Positions 34,490 to 44,929 of a stretch of DNA of 64,000 bases are shown here, piece by piece. Position numbers and translations under genes: made by a program. Position 1 is the first letter of the stretch; every line of letters begins with the position of its first letter. A model generated the notes under the pieces. It ran no database searches. It was not told the origin of the DNA and saw nothing but the letters and a program-made list of their open reading frames with translations. The DNA comes from Chaetoderma sp. LZ-2023a. Taxonomy: Eukaryota > Mollusca > Caudofoveata > Chaetodermatida > Chaetodermatidae. The stretch spans positions 15,609,311-15,673,310 of the forward strand of contig CM067372.1 in assembly GCA_034401795.1 (NCBI GenBank), written 5' to 3'.

Positions 34490-34690
34490 GTCTTGGTGCG
34501 GTGGTCCAGTGGAAAGATGCCTGGTTGCTGATGCTATGCGGAGTTGCAGAATGGCGGTTCGATCCCCCGACCGGGACATGGTGATCAACAAATTAAACTA
34601 ATGGGTGCATGACGGTCGGCTAAGTTAGCACATGGAAATTGAAGCCGCACGTTGCCAGTGCGTCAATAAAAAAATAATTTAAAAAAACCA
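34490..34690 (+). mobile_element. tRNA-derived SINE
   Basis: The head resembles a tRNA gene: a box-A-like TGGTCCAGTGG at 34502-34512 and a box-B-like GGTTCGATCCC at 34556-34566, about 54 bases apart, with a stem-like GGGTTCG/CCCGACCGGGAC context. A tRNA-unrelated body of about 100 bases follows, then an A-rich tail (AATAAAAAAATAATTTAAAA) at 34665-34688. The tRNA part does not fold into a clean cloverleaf by eye, and the tail argues for a retroposed SINE rather than a tRNA gene. Confidence 0.75.
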
Positions 34691-34694
34691 TACA

Positions 34695-34940
34695 TACATA
34701 CATTTCCGTCAGCAACAGCTATATCTCTGCCATTTCTGTCACCAACACACAACATAAATACAAGTGTGTGCGAATCACAATAAAGCACTATAATTTTATT
34801 ATTGTAAAAATATTTATTTTATTAGATAATGTCAAAATTTATCAATCAATAAATAATTTATAATAAGCATTATTTTTTACAATGATATAAGAAACTTAAA
34901 ATATAAATATCACAGGCAGATAGACAGTAGTTTTTAGCTA
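34695..34940. other. No gene recognised
   Basis: AT-rich spacer. Confidence 0.4.
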
Positions 34941-34944
34941 CATT

Positions 34945-35145
34945 GTAACCCTTTCACCGACAAAGCCCTGAAAATGTTAATTAATTCTTTCTGGTGCATA
35001 GCATATTCTGTTGGGTATTTTGAAATTAAGATGATGGGAAGCTGTTGCTCCCTAAGGCAGCAGCGGCTTTCAGTCATATTATTTTCAAAATATTCAACAG
35101 CTTTCTTGCATTATTATTTTGAAATTGAGATATGGGGAATTGATC
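34945..35145 (+). mobile_element. Foldback element relative beside the 58-bp array
   Basis: Begins TAACCCTTTCACCGACAAAG (compare TTAGCCCTTTCACAACGAAG at 31071) and contains an internal imperfect inverted repeat with GCTGTTG and CAACAGC. It ends where the 58-bp units begin, and those units carry a GGGTTAA word like the element terminus. Confidence 0.5.
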
Positions 35146-35149
35146 GATG

Positions 35150-36415
35150 AACGGGTTAACGCATCAAGCTAACTGAGTAACACAGTCATCTAATAGCAAG
35201 CTTGATGAACGGGTTAAAGCATCAAGCTAACTGAGTAACATAGTCATCTAATAGCAAGCTTGATGAACGGGTTAAAGCATCAAGCTAACTGAGTAACATT
35301 GTCACCTAATAGCAAGCTTGATGAACGGGTTAAAGCATCAAGCTAACTGAGTAACATAGTCACCTAATAGCAAGCTTGATGAACGGGTTAAAGCATCAAG
35401 CTAACTGAGTAACATAGTCATCTAATAGCAAGCTTGATGAATGGGTTAAAGCATCAAGCTAACTGAGTAAGTCATCTAATAGCAAGCTTGATGAACGGGT
35501 TAAAGAATCAAGCTAACAGAGTAACATAGTCATCTAATAGCAAGCTTGATGAACGGGTTAAAGCATCAAGCTAACTGAGTAACATAGTCATCTAATAGCA
35601 AGCTTGATGAACGGGTTAAAGCATCAAGCTAACTGAGTAACATAGTCATCTAATAGCAAGCTTGATGAACGGGTTAAAGCATCAAGCTAAGTGAGTAACA
35701 TAGTCATCTAATAGCAAGCTTGATGAACGGGTTAAAGCATCAAGCTAACTGAGTAACATAGTCATCTAATAGCAAGCTTGATGAATGGGTTAAAGCATCA
35801 AGCTAACTGAGAAAGTCATCTAATAGCAAGCTTGATGAACGGGTTAAAGAATCAAGCTAACAGAGTAACATAGTCATCTAATAGCAAGCTTGATGAACGG
35901 GTTAAAGCATCAAGCTAACTGAGTAACATAGTCATCTAATAGCAAGCTTGATGAATGGGTTAAAGCATCAAGCTAACTGAGAAAGTCATCTAATAGCAAG
36001 CTTGATGAACGGGTTAAAGAATCAAGCTAACAGAGTAACATAGTCATCTAATAGCAAGTTTGATGAACGAGTTAAAGCATCAAGCTAACTGAGTAACATA
36101 GTCACCTAATAGCAAGCTTGATGAACGGGTTAAAGCATCAAGCTAACTGAGTAACATAGTCATCTAATAGCAAGCTTGATGAACGAGTTAAAGCATCAAG
36201 CTAACTGAGTAACATAGTCACCTAATAGCAAGCTTGATGAACGGGTTAAAGCATCAAGCTAACTGAGTAACATAGTCATCTAATAGCAAGCTTGATGAAC
36301 GAGTTAAAGCATCAAGCTAACTGAGTAACATAGTCACCTAATAGCAAGCTTGATGAACGGGTTAAAGCATCAAGCTAACTGAGTAACATAGTCACCTAAT
36401 AGCAAGCTTGATGAA
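35150..36415 (+). repeat. 58-bp minisatellite, about 22 copies, each with hairpin arms
   Basis: The unit is GAACGGGTTAAAGCATCAAG, CTAACTGAGTAACATAGTCA, TCTAATAGCAAGCTTGAT. CATCAAGCT and AGCTTGATG are inverted arms within each unit. Variant units lacking CATA (GAGAAAGTCATC, GAGTAAGTCATC) recur periodically, showing multi-unit duplication. Confidence 0.95.
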
Positions 36416-36578
36416 AGCTGCCATTCACCTCCTATGTCACGTCAGTCAAACCTGTTTATAACAAAAACACACAATGGCTAAGCCACCAACAACTTCCAGT
36501 CAAATTGCTTTCAAAATGTTCATTATGTCCAGAGTTATTGCCCACTGAAATTATTGTCTGGTGGCTTGCAGCAGTCTC

Positions 36579-36769
36579 AAAAAAGCATCCGCTTTTTTTT
36601 CTACGAGAATTCTTAATACTTACCAGATGTACTATTATGATAATGTCTATTATCTAGTCTAGCTCAAAATAAACAATTAAAACTCCGCACTCTCCTGGTC
36701 CTGCCCATACTGTGTCCGGGAATTACCATAGCCGCAGGTACCGAGTCAATTCCCAATCACAGTCAGATT
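36579..36769 (-). repeat. DIRS element A, ITR at 3' end
   Basis: Inverted copy of 43118-43285, with about one mismatch across the inner 150 bases. The outer 30 or so bases (AAAAAAGCATCCGC...CTACGAGAATTC) differ from the other terminus, which is normal for DIRS elements. Those bases are complementary to the left half of the ICR. Confidence 0.93.
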
Positions 36770-36841
36770 TGTCTTATATTTGTCTTAACAAACAGCCAAA
36801 GCAGCTCAGCCTCACCTCAGCGGGGCGGCTGAGGGAGGGCC

Positions 36842-36945
36842 ATAGTACATCTGTTAAGTATTAAGAATTCTCGTAGAAACAAAAGCGGATGCTTTTTTTA
36901 TTCTACTTCGAATAATACTTACCAGATGTACTATTATGATAAACT
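36842..36945 (-). other. DIRS element A, internal complementary region
   Basis: The left half (36842-36885) is complementary to the outer end of the 36579 ITR (GAATTCTCGTAGAAA). The right half (36901-36945) is complementary to the outer end of the 43285 ITR (TTCTACTTCGAATAATACTT). The ICR therefore holds a joined copy of both termini, the arrangement needed for circular-template completion in the DIRS replication model. Confidence 0.92.
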
Positions 36946-37550
36946 CTGGATTTCGACAGCCAGGAAATGCCGGTGGAAGGAGGTGAGGCTCGAACCAGCA
37001 CTCATCTACCATCCAACAAAGAAGGTTGTGAAGAGACTAGAAACCCTGGCATACGCTTGGGTTCTGCCATCTGACTCATAGAGTGTTAAACTTCCATGGT
37101 CTAGACCGCGCTCCCCCCCCCCTCTTTTGTCCGCACAAAATCAGAGGGCTGTCAATGGGGATGCAACACCCACCAGACCAGTGTCAGCCCCAAGTCTCAG
37201 CTAGGGCAGTCCAGTAGAGTGCAAAGAAGCTACTACAACTTCTAATTTTGAAAAAAACATCAGTATATCGATTAGATTTTTAAATTGGAATGAGTCTAAT
37301 GTCTGTCTGAGAGGATAAGTATACTCTTGTACCAGACTATTTACCTAAGCAGTCTGGTATTTCGACTGTAAGTAAACATATTTATAGTCACTTAATTAAT
37401 GTAAACACTCACTATTTTGAGTGCTTGATCTTTTCTTGATCATCACAGGAGCTCGGCCCAATCCACGGTCATACTCAGTCATGTGCATAGCGATTGTTCA
37501 GTGTAAGTGGAAGACTTTGTGATGTGTGCGAAGTAGTGGTCGGAAGTAGC

Positions 37551-39060
37551 TTAGTTTAGATTCGACAAACTGGCGACGGCTACCGGATTAAGTGCGCTGG
37601 AGATGTCGCGAAGGTAGAAATCAGTGAATGACGACTCGGCATGCCATTGTGCTACAGACATCACCTCCTCTAATGAGACACCCTTATAAAGGGCCGATGA
37701 TGCTGCTAGTGCTCGGACCTGATGGGCATTCGCACGATCAATCTGCTTTCCTGTAGCGATTTTGTGCGACATCTGAATAGCGTCGACTATCCAATGAGAA
37801 ATAGTATCTTTCGAGGCGCGCAAATGAGGAGCTTTGAGACATAACCACAGAGATTTCGGGTCATCTCTCCACTCCTCAGTACGTTTCTTATACATTTTCA
37901 GACATCTGACAGGACACCAAGCAGAAGAGTTTGGGTCATGTCTAGTTAAACTTGGCAAATTGATCGGCTGTCCTGGATATTTAAGTGACTGATTCTTTGC
38001 CAGGAAACAAAGACGTGGAAGTAGTCTTAAACCTTCACCCGTGACGACAAAACGGTCTTGTTCGGCAGAAAGCGCATGTATTTCACTTCTCCTTCTCGCC
38101 GACGCTGCTGCAACCAAGAAAACTGATTTAATAGTTAACAGTTTAATGTAAATAGATCTAATCGGTTCAAAAGGAGCATGCCCTAAAACCTGTAGAACAA
38201 GAGATAGATTCGATGCTGGGATAGGAATTGGCTGTCTAGGTCGCAGATTGCTCATTCCTTTAATAACTTCATTCAAGGTATCATTCTCCACTCCTTCAAT
38301 GGCCAGACTGGGAATGACTGAAGCTAATGCAGACTTATATGCTGCTAGGGTTGAAGGTACAAGTTTGTCAACTTCGTATAAATGACAGATAAAATCTGCT
38401 ACGTGTTGAACAGATGCAGAAAAGGGATTAATATCTCTTCCCTCACACCACTCTGCAAATTTGTTGATTCTATAATTATATGTCTTCGTGGTTGAAGCTC
38501 TTCTGGCTGAAGCAACAAACTTCGCTGCTTACTCAGAAAAGCCACCCTCAATTGCACGCTGCTTGATAACATCCATGCAGTCAATTTGAACATTTCTGGT
38601 CTGTCGTGAAGGTACAGACCCTTGTTCTGAGAGATTAGATCTCTTCTGTCTGGAAGAGGGATTGGATTGCAGACCAGAAGGTCCAGCAGATCCGTAAACC
38701 ATGATCGTCCTGGCCAATAAGGGGCGATCAGCAGTACTTGGCACATCCCCTCTCTTATCTTTGCCAGAACTTTTGGGATGAGAATTGTTGGAGGATACGC
38801 ATACACGTACATTCCCTCCCAACTTATCAACAGTGCGTTTACCGCTAGAGCTAGCGGGCCCGGGATCGGTGACACGTAAGTGACCATCTTTGCGTTTTGA
38901 TTCATCGCAAACAGGTCGACATTTGGCTTGCCCCATTGTTTGAATAGAACCTCCGCTACCGACTGGTTGAGCTGCCATTCCGTCAGACGACAAACCGTCC
39001 TTCGACTGAGAGCATCCGCTAAGATGTTCAATCTCCCTGGAATGTGTGCTGCCCGAAGAA
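37551..39060 (-). pseudogene. DIRS element A tyrosine recombinase (one premature stop)
   Basis: Integrates the circular DNA intermediate. The open C-terminal part (37551-38528) carries the catalytic set of the family. Numbered from 38291: Arg cluster 66-68 (ASARRRSEIH), His190-x2-Arg193 (HQVRALAAS), Trp216/His217 (QWH) and nucleophile Tyr226 (FYLRD). The N-terminal part lies in the same frame above 38531 and overlaps the end of the RT/RNase H frame. Its ARTIMVYGSAGPSGLQS and QTRNVQIDCMDV match element C. A single TAA (38529-38531) stands where element C has a Gln codon (FSEQAA). The exact start is not clear. Confidence 0.9.
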
Positions 39061-40554
39061 TAACGTTCCTCTCTTGGCACCACAGCAGAAGGTTCCAAAC
39101 CATCATACACAACTCTGGTGATCTCATCCCGCCATGGCGGTTCAAATAAGACACCACTGTTGAGTTGTCTGTCCTTATTAGGACAATTTTGTCTTGAATT
39201 AGACTCTCGAACTTTTGACGTGCCAATACCACCGCTAATAGTTCAAGCACATTGCTATGTTTCTGCGCATTGGTCCGATCCCATTCCCCTGACACTGACT
39301 GATCGTCCAATACTGCTCCCCAACCCGTCAACGATGCATCTGTGAAGATGGACATCTGAGGTTGAGGAGGTTGTAGAGGAACACCTCGCAGGAGATTCTG
39401 TTCTGATAACCACCACTGAAGGTGGAATATCAATGGTTCTTTTACTGGTATCCTCAGAGATAACGGATCTGTTCTCCGAGACCAGAATGACATTAGATAC
39501 ATCTGAATTGGCCTGCGCCTGAGTGCCGCATATGGAACCACCTTCTCCAGAGATACTAGTAAACCCAGTACCCTGAGAAATTGGCACGCCGTCAGATAGG
39601 CTCCTAGCGAAACCGACTCCAAAACTGCAATCAGGCTCTTGACTCTGCTCTCCGCCGGAAAAGCTACACCGTCCCTGAGATTGAAAAATATTCCCAGATA
39701 AACAAACTCCTGGGATGGAGTCAGTTCTGATTTCCCTAGATTCCCAATCCATCCTAGATCCTTTAATAAGGCTAGGACTACCTGAAGATTGCTGCGCAGA
39801 GTGACTGGATTCCCAGCCTTTAGCAGCCAGTCGTCTATGTAAGTGTGAACAGCTATGTTTCTACTGCGAAGTAAAGAAGTCATGGTGAGAACCACTTTGG
39901 TGAAGACCCTCGGAGCTGTGGTCAGGCCGAATGGAAGCGCATTGAATTCCCAAACATTGTCTTGGAATGCAAAGCGAAGGTATTTCTGAAAAGGAATTCA
40001 CATTGGAATATGAAAATATGCATTCTTCAGATCTATCGACACTGCCCACATGCCTTTTCTCAGCCCTGTCATTACCGCTGCTACAGTCTCCATCTGAAAC
40101 TTGGGAGAAAGAATAAATTTGTTCAACGGTTTGAGATTGAGAATTGGTCTCCATCCTCCGGTATGCTTCGGAACGAGGAACATCATCGAATAGAAGCCCA
40201 GAGAAGACTGATTACGGACTAGATGAATCGCATTCTTCTGACGAAGAGATTCTATTTCTAAGCAAATGGCGTCTAGACGATCTGAGTCCATATTGGAGTC
40301 GATGTTAACGGAACTAACGATTGATGGATGAGCCAGTCCGGATCGTAGCCGTTTCTTATCCATTGACAGACTAAACAATCGCACACGACCTCTTCCCATT
40401 GGCTTAGGAACAGTTGAAGCCTGCCTCCGACGGAAGGAATCTGCACACAGCTGTCGGTCAAGATTGCACGAGAAGACGCTAAATTGCTTGGGTGAAGATT
40501 CTCGACTCCATTCGTTCCTAACGTTACCGGATCTGGTTCCGCCGGAAACCCATC
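38399..40554 (-). pseudogene. DIRS element A pol: reverse transcriptase and RNase H
   Basis: pol begins in the +1 frame at the gag stop. RT: GGWRPILNLKPLNKF, motif A SIDLKNAYFHIP (about 40003-40040), LPFGLTTAPRVFTKV, and catalytic YIDD (39830-39841). RNase H (about 39350-38960): FTDAS, LELLAV, RTDNST and ADALSR supply the D-E-D-D set. A C-terminal segment with VDLFAMNQNAK and IAPYWPGRSWF follows, at the place where many DIRS elements carry a methyltransferase-like domain; I cannot confirm that activity. Damage: a frameshift near 40275 and a TGA at 39998-40000 right after HIPM. Confidence 0.92.
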
Positions 40555-40558
40555 AGGA
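40550..40558 (-). promoter_or_regulatory. Candidate +1 frameshift site, gag-pol, element A (UCC UGA UGG)
   Basis: The last gag codons read CGT TCC TGA, followed by TGG. The pol frame is exactly +1 and open across this point (after TCC, skip T, then GAT GGG). UCC-UGA-U is the heptamer used for +1 frameshifting in metazoan antizyme mRNAs. Elements B and C have GCC-UGA-UGG at the aligned position. Confidence 0.6.
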
Positions 40559-42459
40559 ACGACCTCCACGGCCGCCCCGCGGCTTCTTGTAATACGATGG
40601 TTCGGAGCCGCCGCCACGGCTGTCCTTACGGTAGCCGCCGTGGCCCGAACCGCCACCCTTCTTGTCATCCTCATACGGCCTCTTATTAGAGGACTTGTAT
40701 GAGGACGAACGGCCAGGTCCTTGTGATCCGGATGGCCTATGGGCATCACGACCAGAAGGACAGAAGGGCGATCTTGGATGCTGCCTCTGCTGCTCCTGTC
40801 GACGTTGCCGGTAGGACTGCTGCGGCTGTGTCCTTTTAATCGACTTCCACGATTTGCCGACCACTTCTTGCTCCGCAACCATTGACGCAACCGAGCCGCC
40901 GAACAAGCCTGGACCGATGAAAGGCGCAGAAGACAATGCAGCCCTCATCTCCGGTCCTGGTTCTACACAATCGAGAACCATTATCCGTCGCTCTGCCAAT
41001 GTCCTTGTGATCATCCTGGCCAGGCAATCTTGAGACAGGCGCATGGTGTCCCGAATAACTCCGGGAGCAGCCTCTGGCACCTGTCCACCCTCCGCCGCGC
41101 AGGCCAGCATACCCTGCAGGACGGTACATCCGTGCGAGAGTGCAGCCATGGCGGCCCTCGCCGCATCTTCAATGAGCGTCAGCTCATTGAACGGATCTTT
41201 ATTGGTCTGCGAAACGAAAGGACGAGACCGCCCCTTAGCCTTCCCAGCCAACGGCCTATTCAGTGCCTCTCGTTCCCCGATGGAAAGCTGTGGGACCTGG
41301 GCATACTGATGGTAGGCCAGCTCCGGAAAACGGACCCTACTCCTTATCCCCTTCAGGGCCTTGGGCAATGCATACTCCGGCTGAACCAGACGGTATGCCG
41401 CAACTTCCAGCATGTCGGAAGTCTGCGTATCCAACGGGAGTGTTGGCATGGCAGAAGAGCCACTTGACAGAGCGCTAGCCGCCCGCTCTGACATCCGCTC
41501 CATCGCCGGATCGCGCTGAGATCCAAGATCAGATGCCAACCCGAGACGGTCGGACATCCATCCAAGGACCTGCACCCATTCAGCTTCGGTGCAGAAAACG
41601 GACTCGTCCATTAAAGAACTTCCGTTTTCATCCTCCCTCTCTCCCTTGGATGAGAGGGTCACCGACGATCCATGCTGAGAGCTATGAGACACCACTCTAC
41701 CAAGACAGAGCGCATCCATAGCCCGACTACCAGCGGCACCGGTGTCCAACGAATCGCCGGACCCGGATTCTCCGCAGTCCATCGGCTCCAGCACGGGAGT
41801 CGGGACCACGACTGCTTTACTTACGGCAGGTGATGGCACTCCGATAGGAGCCACACCAAAAGCCGCCGGGATACCGGCAGGAACCGCAAAACACGGCTCC
41901 GCCGACACGTCGATATCACCATCTGCCTGGCAAACCCGTACAAATCCCGAGGGAGACCCCTGGGAAGTACTAGGCATTGCCGTCATCGAAATATCCGGCA
42001 TGCCGGAATCTTCCATAAGAAGATCTTCCTCCTCTATCGTCGGCTCTTGAGCCAAGGACAGAGAAGGGGCAGGTGCTTGACCCTCCGCAGAACTAGCCGG
42101 ACCACCTAAGGGTTGTCCTGCACTAGCTTGCATCGACGGGACCGTGGAATGAAGACTCAAACATAGCCTTAAACTGGCCCGCCCATACGCCCAGAGCTGA
42201 ATCCATGCGGTCATTCAGACGACCTTCCAGTCCCTTCAGACGCCTGGTCCAGCTTCGCCGCCTTGTCCCTAGCGATCCTCTCCAGACGCGCATGTCGATC
42301 CCGATCAAACTCTGCCACCATTGCCGACGACCACTTGGCGCACACATCACATGGGCTTCCCACCTTACACTTCGCGCACGCTACACAGTGATGTCCTGAG
42401 TACTTGTGCTTCATGAACCTGTTGCATTTCTGGCACAACGAGTCCTGGTTCTTTGGTTT
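40553..42459 (-). pseudogene. DIRS element A gag-like protein (two frameshifts)
   Basis: The nucleocapsid-like first gene. The N-terminus has a Cys/His cluster (LCQKCNRFMKHKYSGHHC, then CAKC and CDVC). The middle is a long acidic and Ser/Pro-rich stretch. The C-terminus is an RGG-type RNA-binding tail (KPRGGRGGRS). Three frames are needed in order: 42459-42214, a short part around 42330-42130, and 42190-40553 (open for more than 500 codons). So there are two small indels near the 5' end only. It ends at TGA 40553-40555. Confidence 0.85.
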
Positions 42460-42485
42460 CTGCGAACACAGAGAAGAATTAAAAC
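42459..42485 (-). promoter_or_regulatory. Splice-acceptor-like site before gag zinc cluster, element A
   Basis: On the minus strand TTTTAATTCTTCTCTGTGTT then CGCAG precedes AAACCAAAG. The downstream reading phase is 0. The same arrangement occurs in elements B and C. Confidence 0.5.
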
Positions 42486-42782
42486 GCTGCACATGACAAA
42501 CGATGACGAGCAATACGCACAATCGACTTGATAGTAAAAGAATTTCTTAGAACACATTAACTTTCTCTTAAATTAATGATAATCAAGCCTTTAGGCAGGA
42601 AATATTTGAAACTTTTTTGAGTGAAAATCAAAAAACACAACTTAGCAGTTAACTAACGTTAAACAACCAAGAATACAACGCCGATCGCTACAAACACCCT
42701 CGACAATGAAGCGAGAGCTAAAAATCGGCGAAAACAGAGTGCCTAGACACGCCAAGCCAAGCAAGACATAATTCATGGGCGC

Positions 42783-42794
42783 CGCCATCTTGGC
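42783..42794 (-). promoter_or_regulatory. YY1-like motif in element A 5' region
   Basis: On the minus strand AAGATGGCGGC, an exact match to the YY1 core used in several retrotransposon and host promoters. It lies between the 5' ITR and gag, about 320 bases upstream of the gag acceptor-like site. Functional status is unknown. Confidence 0.4.
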
Positions 42795-43117
42795 TAAGGA
42801 CGCATCCATCTTTAGAGGAACCGAGTCGCAAGAGAAATTAACCGAGTACCCGAATTAAAACTAAAAGTTAACGGGTACAGAAATGACTCCAACAATGGCT
42901 ATCATTTTAAAACAATGTGCCAATTTAATGAAATTTCAAACAGTCATTATGGCACGAATGTATAAATTCTAGATTGATACAACCTGCCCCTGTGATGATT
43001 TTCCTAGTTCCTCCATGAAGCCACCGATAGTATTCCCACAACAAACGCTAAACCGCTTAAATTATTGAAAATTTGAGCACTCTACAAATGCGACTTTACA
43101 AAAGCGCAAAATAGACG

Positions 43118-43285
43118 AATCTGACTGTGATTGGGAATTGACTCGGTACCTGCGGCTATGGTAATTCCCGGACACAGTATGGGCAGGACCAGGAGAGTGC
43201 GGAGTTTTAATTGTTTATTTTGAGCTAGACTAGTTAATAGACATTATCATAATAGTACATCTGGTAAGTATTATTCGAAGTAGAA
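43118..43285 (-). repeat. DIRS element A, ITR at 5' end
   Basis: Inverted copy of 36602-36769. It ends CATCTGGTAAGTATTATTCG, AAGTAGAA, complementary to the right half of the ICR. Confidence 0.93.
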
Positions 43286-43388
43286 AGACAGTTCAGTCAC
43301 TATCTATCATTATATTTCACTTGTTAGTACTCTCTAACGTGCTCACTTAAAGGCACACATTCACACCAGAATGCTATAGATTGATATA

Positions 43389-44269
43389 GACTTAAATTGT
43401 GTACCTCAATGTAATGAATCTAAATAAGTCTTAAAATATGATGGTTTCATTATGTATAAATTAATAAACAAGGTGGATAGAATCTCAGTAGCTACTGGTG
43501 ACGTCTGAAAAGTAGGTCACATTGAGGTCACACTGACACACTTTTGCTGCACAACATACGCTAAGCCTACAATGCATGCCTCCACCAAGTTTGATTGCTG
43601 GATACGAAAAACTCTTGAAATGACAGCCCGGAATAAGCTTTTAAGACTGACTGATCAAATAACTGACAAAGGAAGGGCATCACAGTTTATTGAGTTGTTA
43701 TCTAGGTGACCAGTCAAACAGCTGTCTAATGTGTCCAGCAACTGCTCTACATGTGTAAACCAGTTCAGAATTTGTGCACTACTTGCATCATTCTCATTTG
43801 GAAGAATTTTTAATTATGCTAATGTGACCTTGATCTTTGACGTTTTACCCCAAATTTATCACACTTCTTCGGGACCTTACTGGTAACATTCCACCCAAGG
43901 TTGGTCAAGATAACTCCAATAGCACCAGAGTTATTGACAAATTAGTTTTCAAAATAATGATTTTTTAATCTGGCTAGCTCTCAAATTATCAAACACGGAC
44001 AAAATTTCCCTCAAGTCTGATTACCGTATATGAAAAACTCTTAAAACTACAGCCTGGAATAAGATTTTGTGACTGACTAACTGACTGATGGACCGACTGA
44101 CTAAGAGACATTTTTACTGAGCTGCTATCAGTGGCTAAAATTTTTAGTTGTGAAGTTGAATTAGGGATACGTGTCTCTAATTTAATTTTAGAACAAAAAA
44201 GGTATATTAATTTGAATGAAATTAAAAGATTTATTTTATTTCATTACATTGAGGTACATAGTTTAAGTC
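43389..44269. mobile_element. Possible TIR-bounded non-autonomous element, 0.88 kb
   Basis: 43389-43418 (GACTTAAATTGTGTACCTCA...) and 44240-44269 are inverted 30-mers with two mismatches. The interior shows no transposase-like frame. No clear target duplication was seen, so the boundaries and the element class are tentative. Confidence 0.5.
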
Positions 44270-44425
44270 TCTAGACGTTTCCAATTTTAATACTTTTTCT
44301 TTCAAGCATTTAGGGTTTAAAATTTCTTACACAGTATAATACAAGTAATGATTAAGTGAAGTGGAATGGAGTTTCCATGATAGCGTTGTCCTTCACACTA
44401 CTACATAGATATGATGTGCTACATG

Positions 44426-44426
<1 letters not shown>

Positions 44427-44472
<46 letters not shown>
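44427..44472 (+). repeat. (AAT)n microsatellite
   Basis: About 15 AAT units. Unlike the runs at 20.2 and 55.0 kb, no LINE 3' sequence was recognised next to it. Confidence 0.9.
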
Positions 44473-44473
<1 letters not shown>

Positions 44474-44474
44474 T

Positions 44475-44925
44475 TTTGATTTTAGCTACTGCATTGTTGA
44501 TATACAAGTCTATACACAGACTGAGATACAATTTTGATTTTTGCCACTGAGCTTATATACAGGTCTATAGTAGTCTAGTTGTTATGTATGCCAAATAATT
44601 CAAGCATATAAAATAGATAACATGAATTCTTGATGCCATAGAAGTGATATTATCTTGAATAGTTTGAAAATAATTTAATTTTTAAAATGATTATCAAGTT
44701 TTGTAACTTGCAATTTTATCTGTAATTAATAACTTTGAAAATTATTATCTATTCATACATGCATCCGACATTATATAACATTCTCATGTAACATCCTCGC
44801 CAATAAATACATTAAATCTGCCTTAGTGTTGATGCGATTGGATGAAGATGGCATGAACCAATGCATATTTTCATGACCGACCAAAGAATCTACACAAACT
44901 GGTTCCCGGTATCCTTACAAACACA
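44475..44925. other. No gene recognised
   Basis: AT-rich with no identified feature. Confidence 0.4.
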
Positions 44926-44929
44926 CTAT

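Larger units (their letters stand above)
36579..43285 (-). mobile_element. DIRS-type retrotransposon, element A, near complete
   Basis: A tyrosine-recombinase retrotransposon on the minus strand with every hallmark of the DIRS order: inverted terminal repeats, gag with an N-terminal Cys cluster and C-terminal RGG box, RT, RNase H, tyrosine recombinase, and an internal complementary region close to the 3' ITR. Length is about 6.7 kb. No integrase and no LTRs. Lesions are few: two frameshifts in gag, one frameshift and one TGA in RT, one TAA in the recombinase. Its internal sequence clearly differs from elements B and C, so it is a separate family. Confidence 0.93.

Noticed and set aside
34490-34575. 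Functional tRNA gene
   Set aside because: Boxes A and B are present, but the arms do not pair cleanly and an A-tailed unrelated body follows, so it is a SINE head.
38529-39752. Extra minus-strand frames overlapping RT/RNase H of element A
   Set aside because: Most of each frame is a shadow of RNase H. Only the last portion of 38529-39110 is real recombinase N-terminus and is described there.
40836-42050. Plus-strand frames over element A gag
   Set aside because: Shadows of the GC-rich gag reading frame on the other strand.
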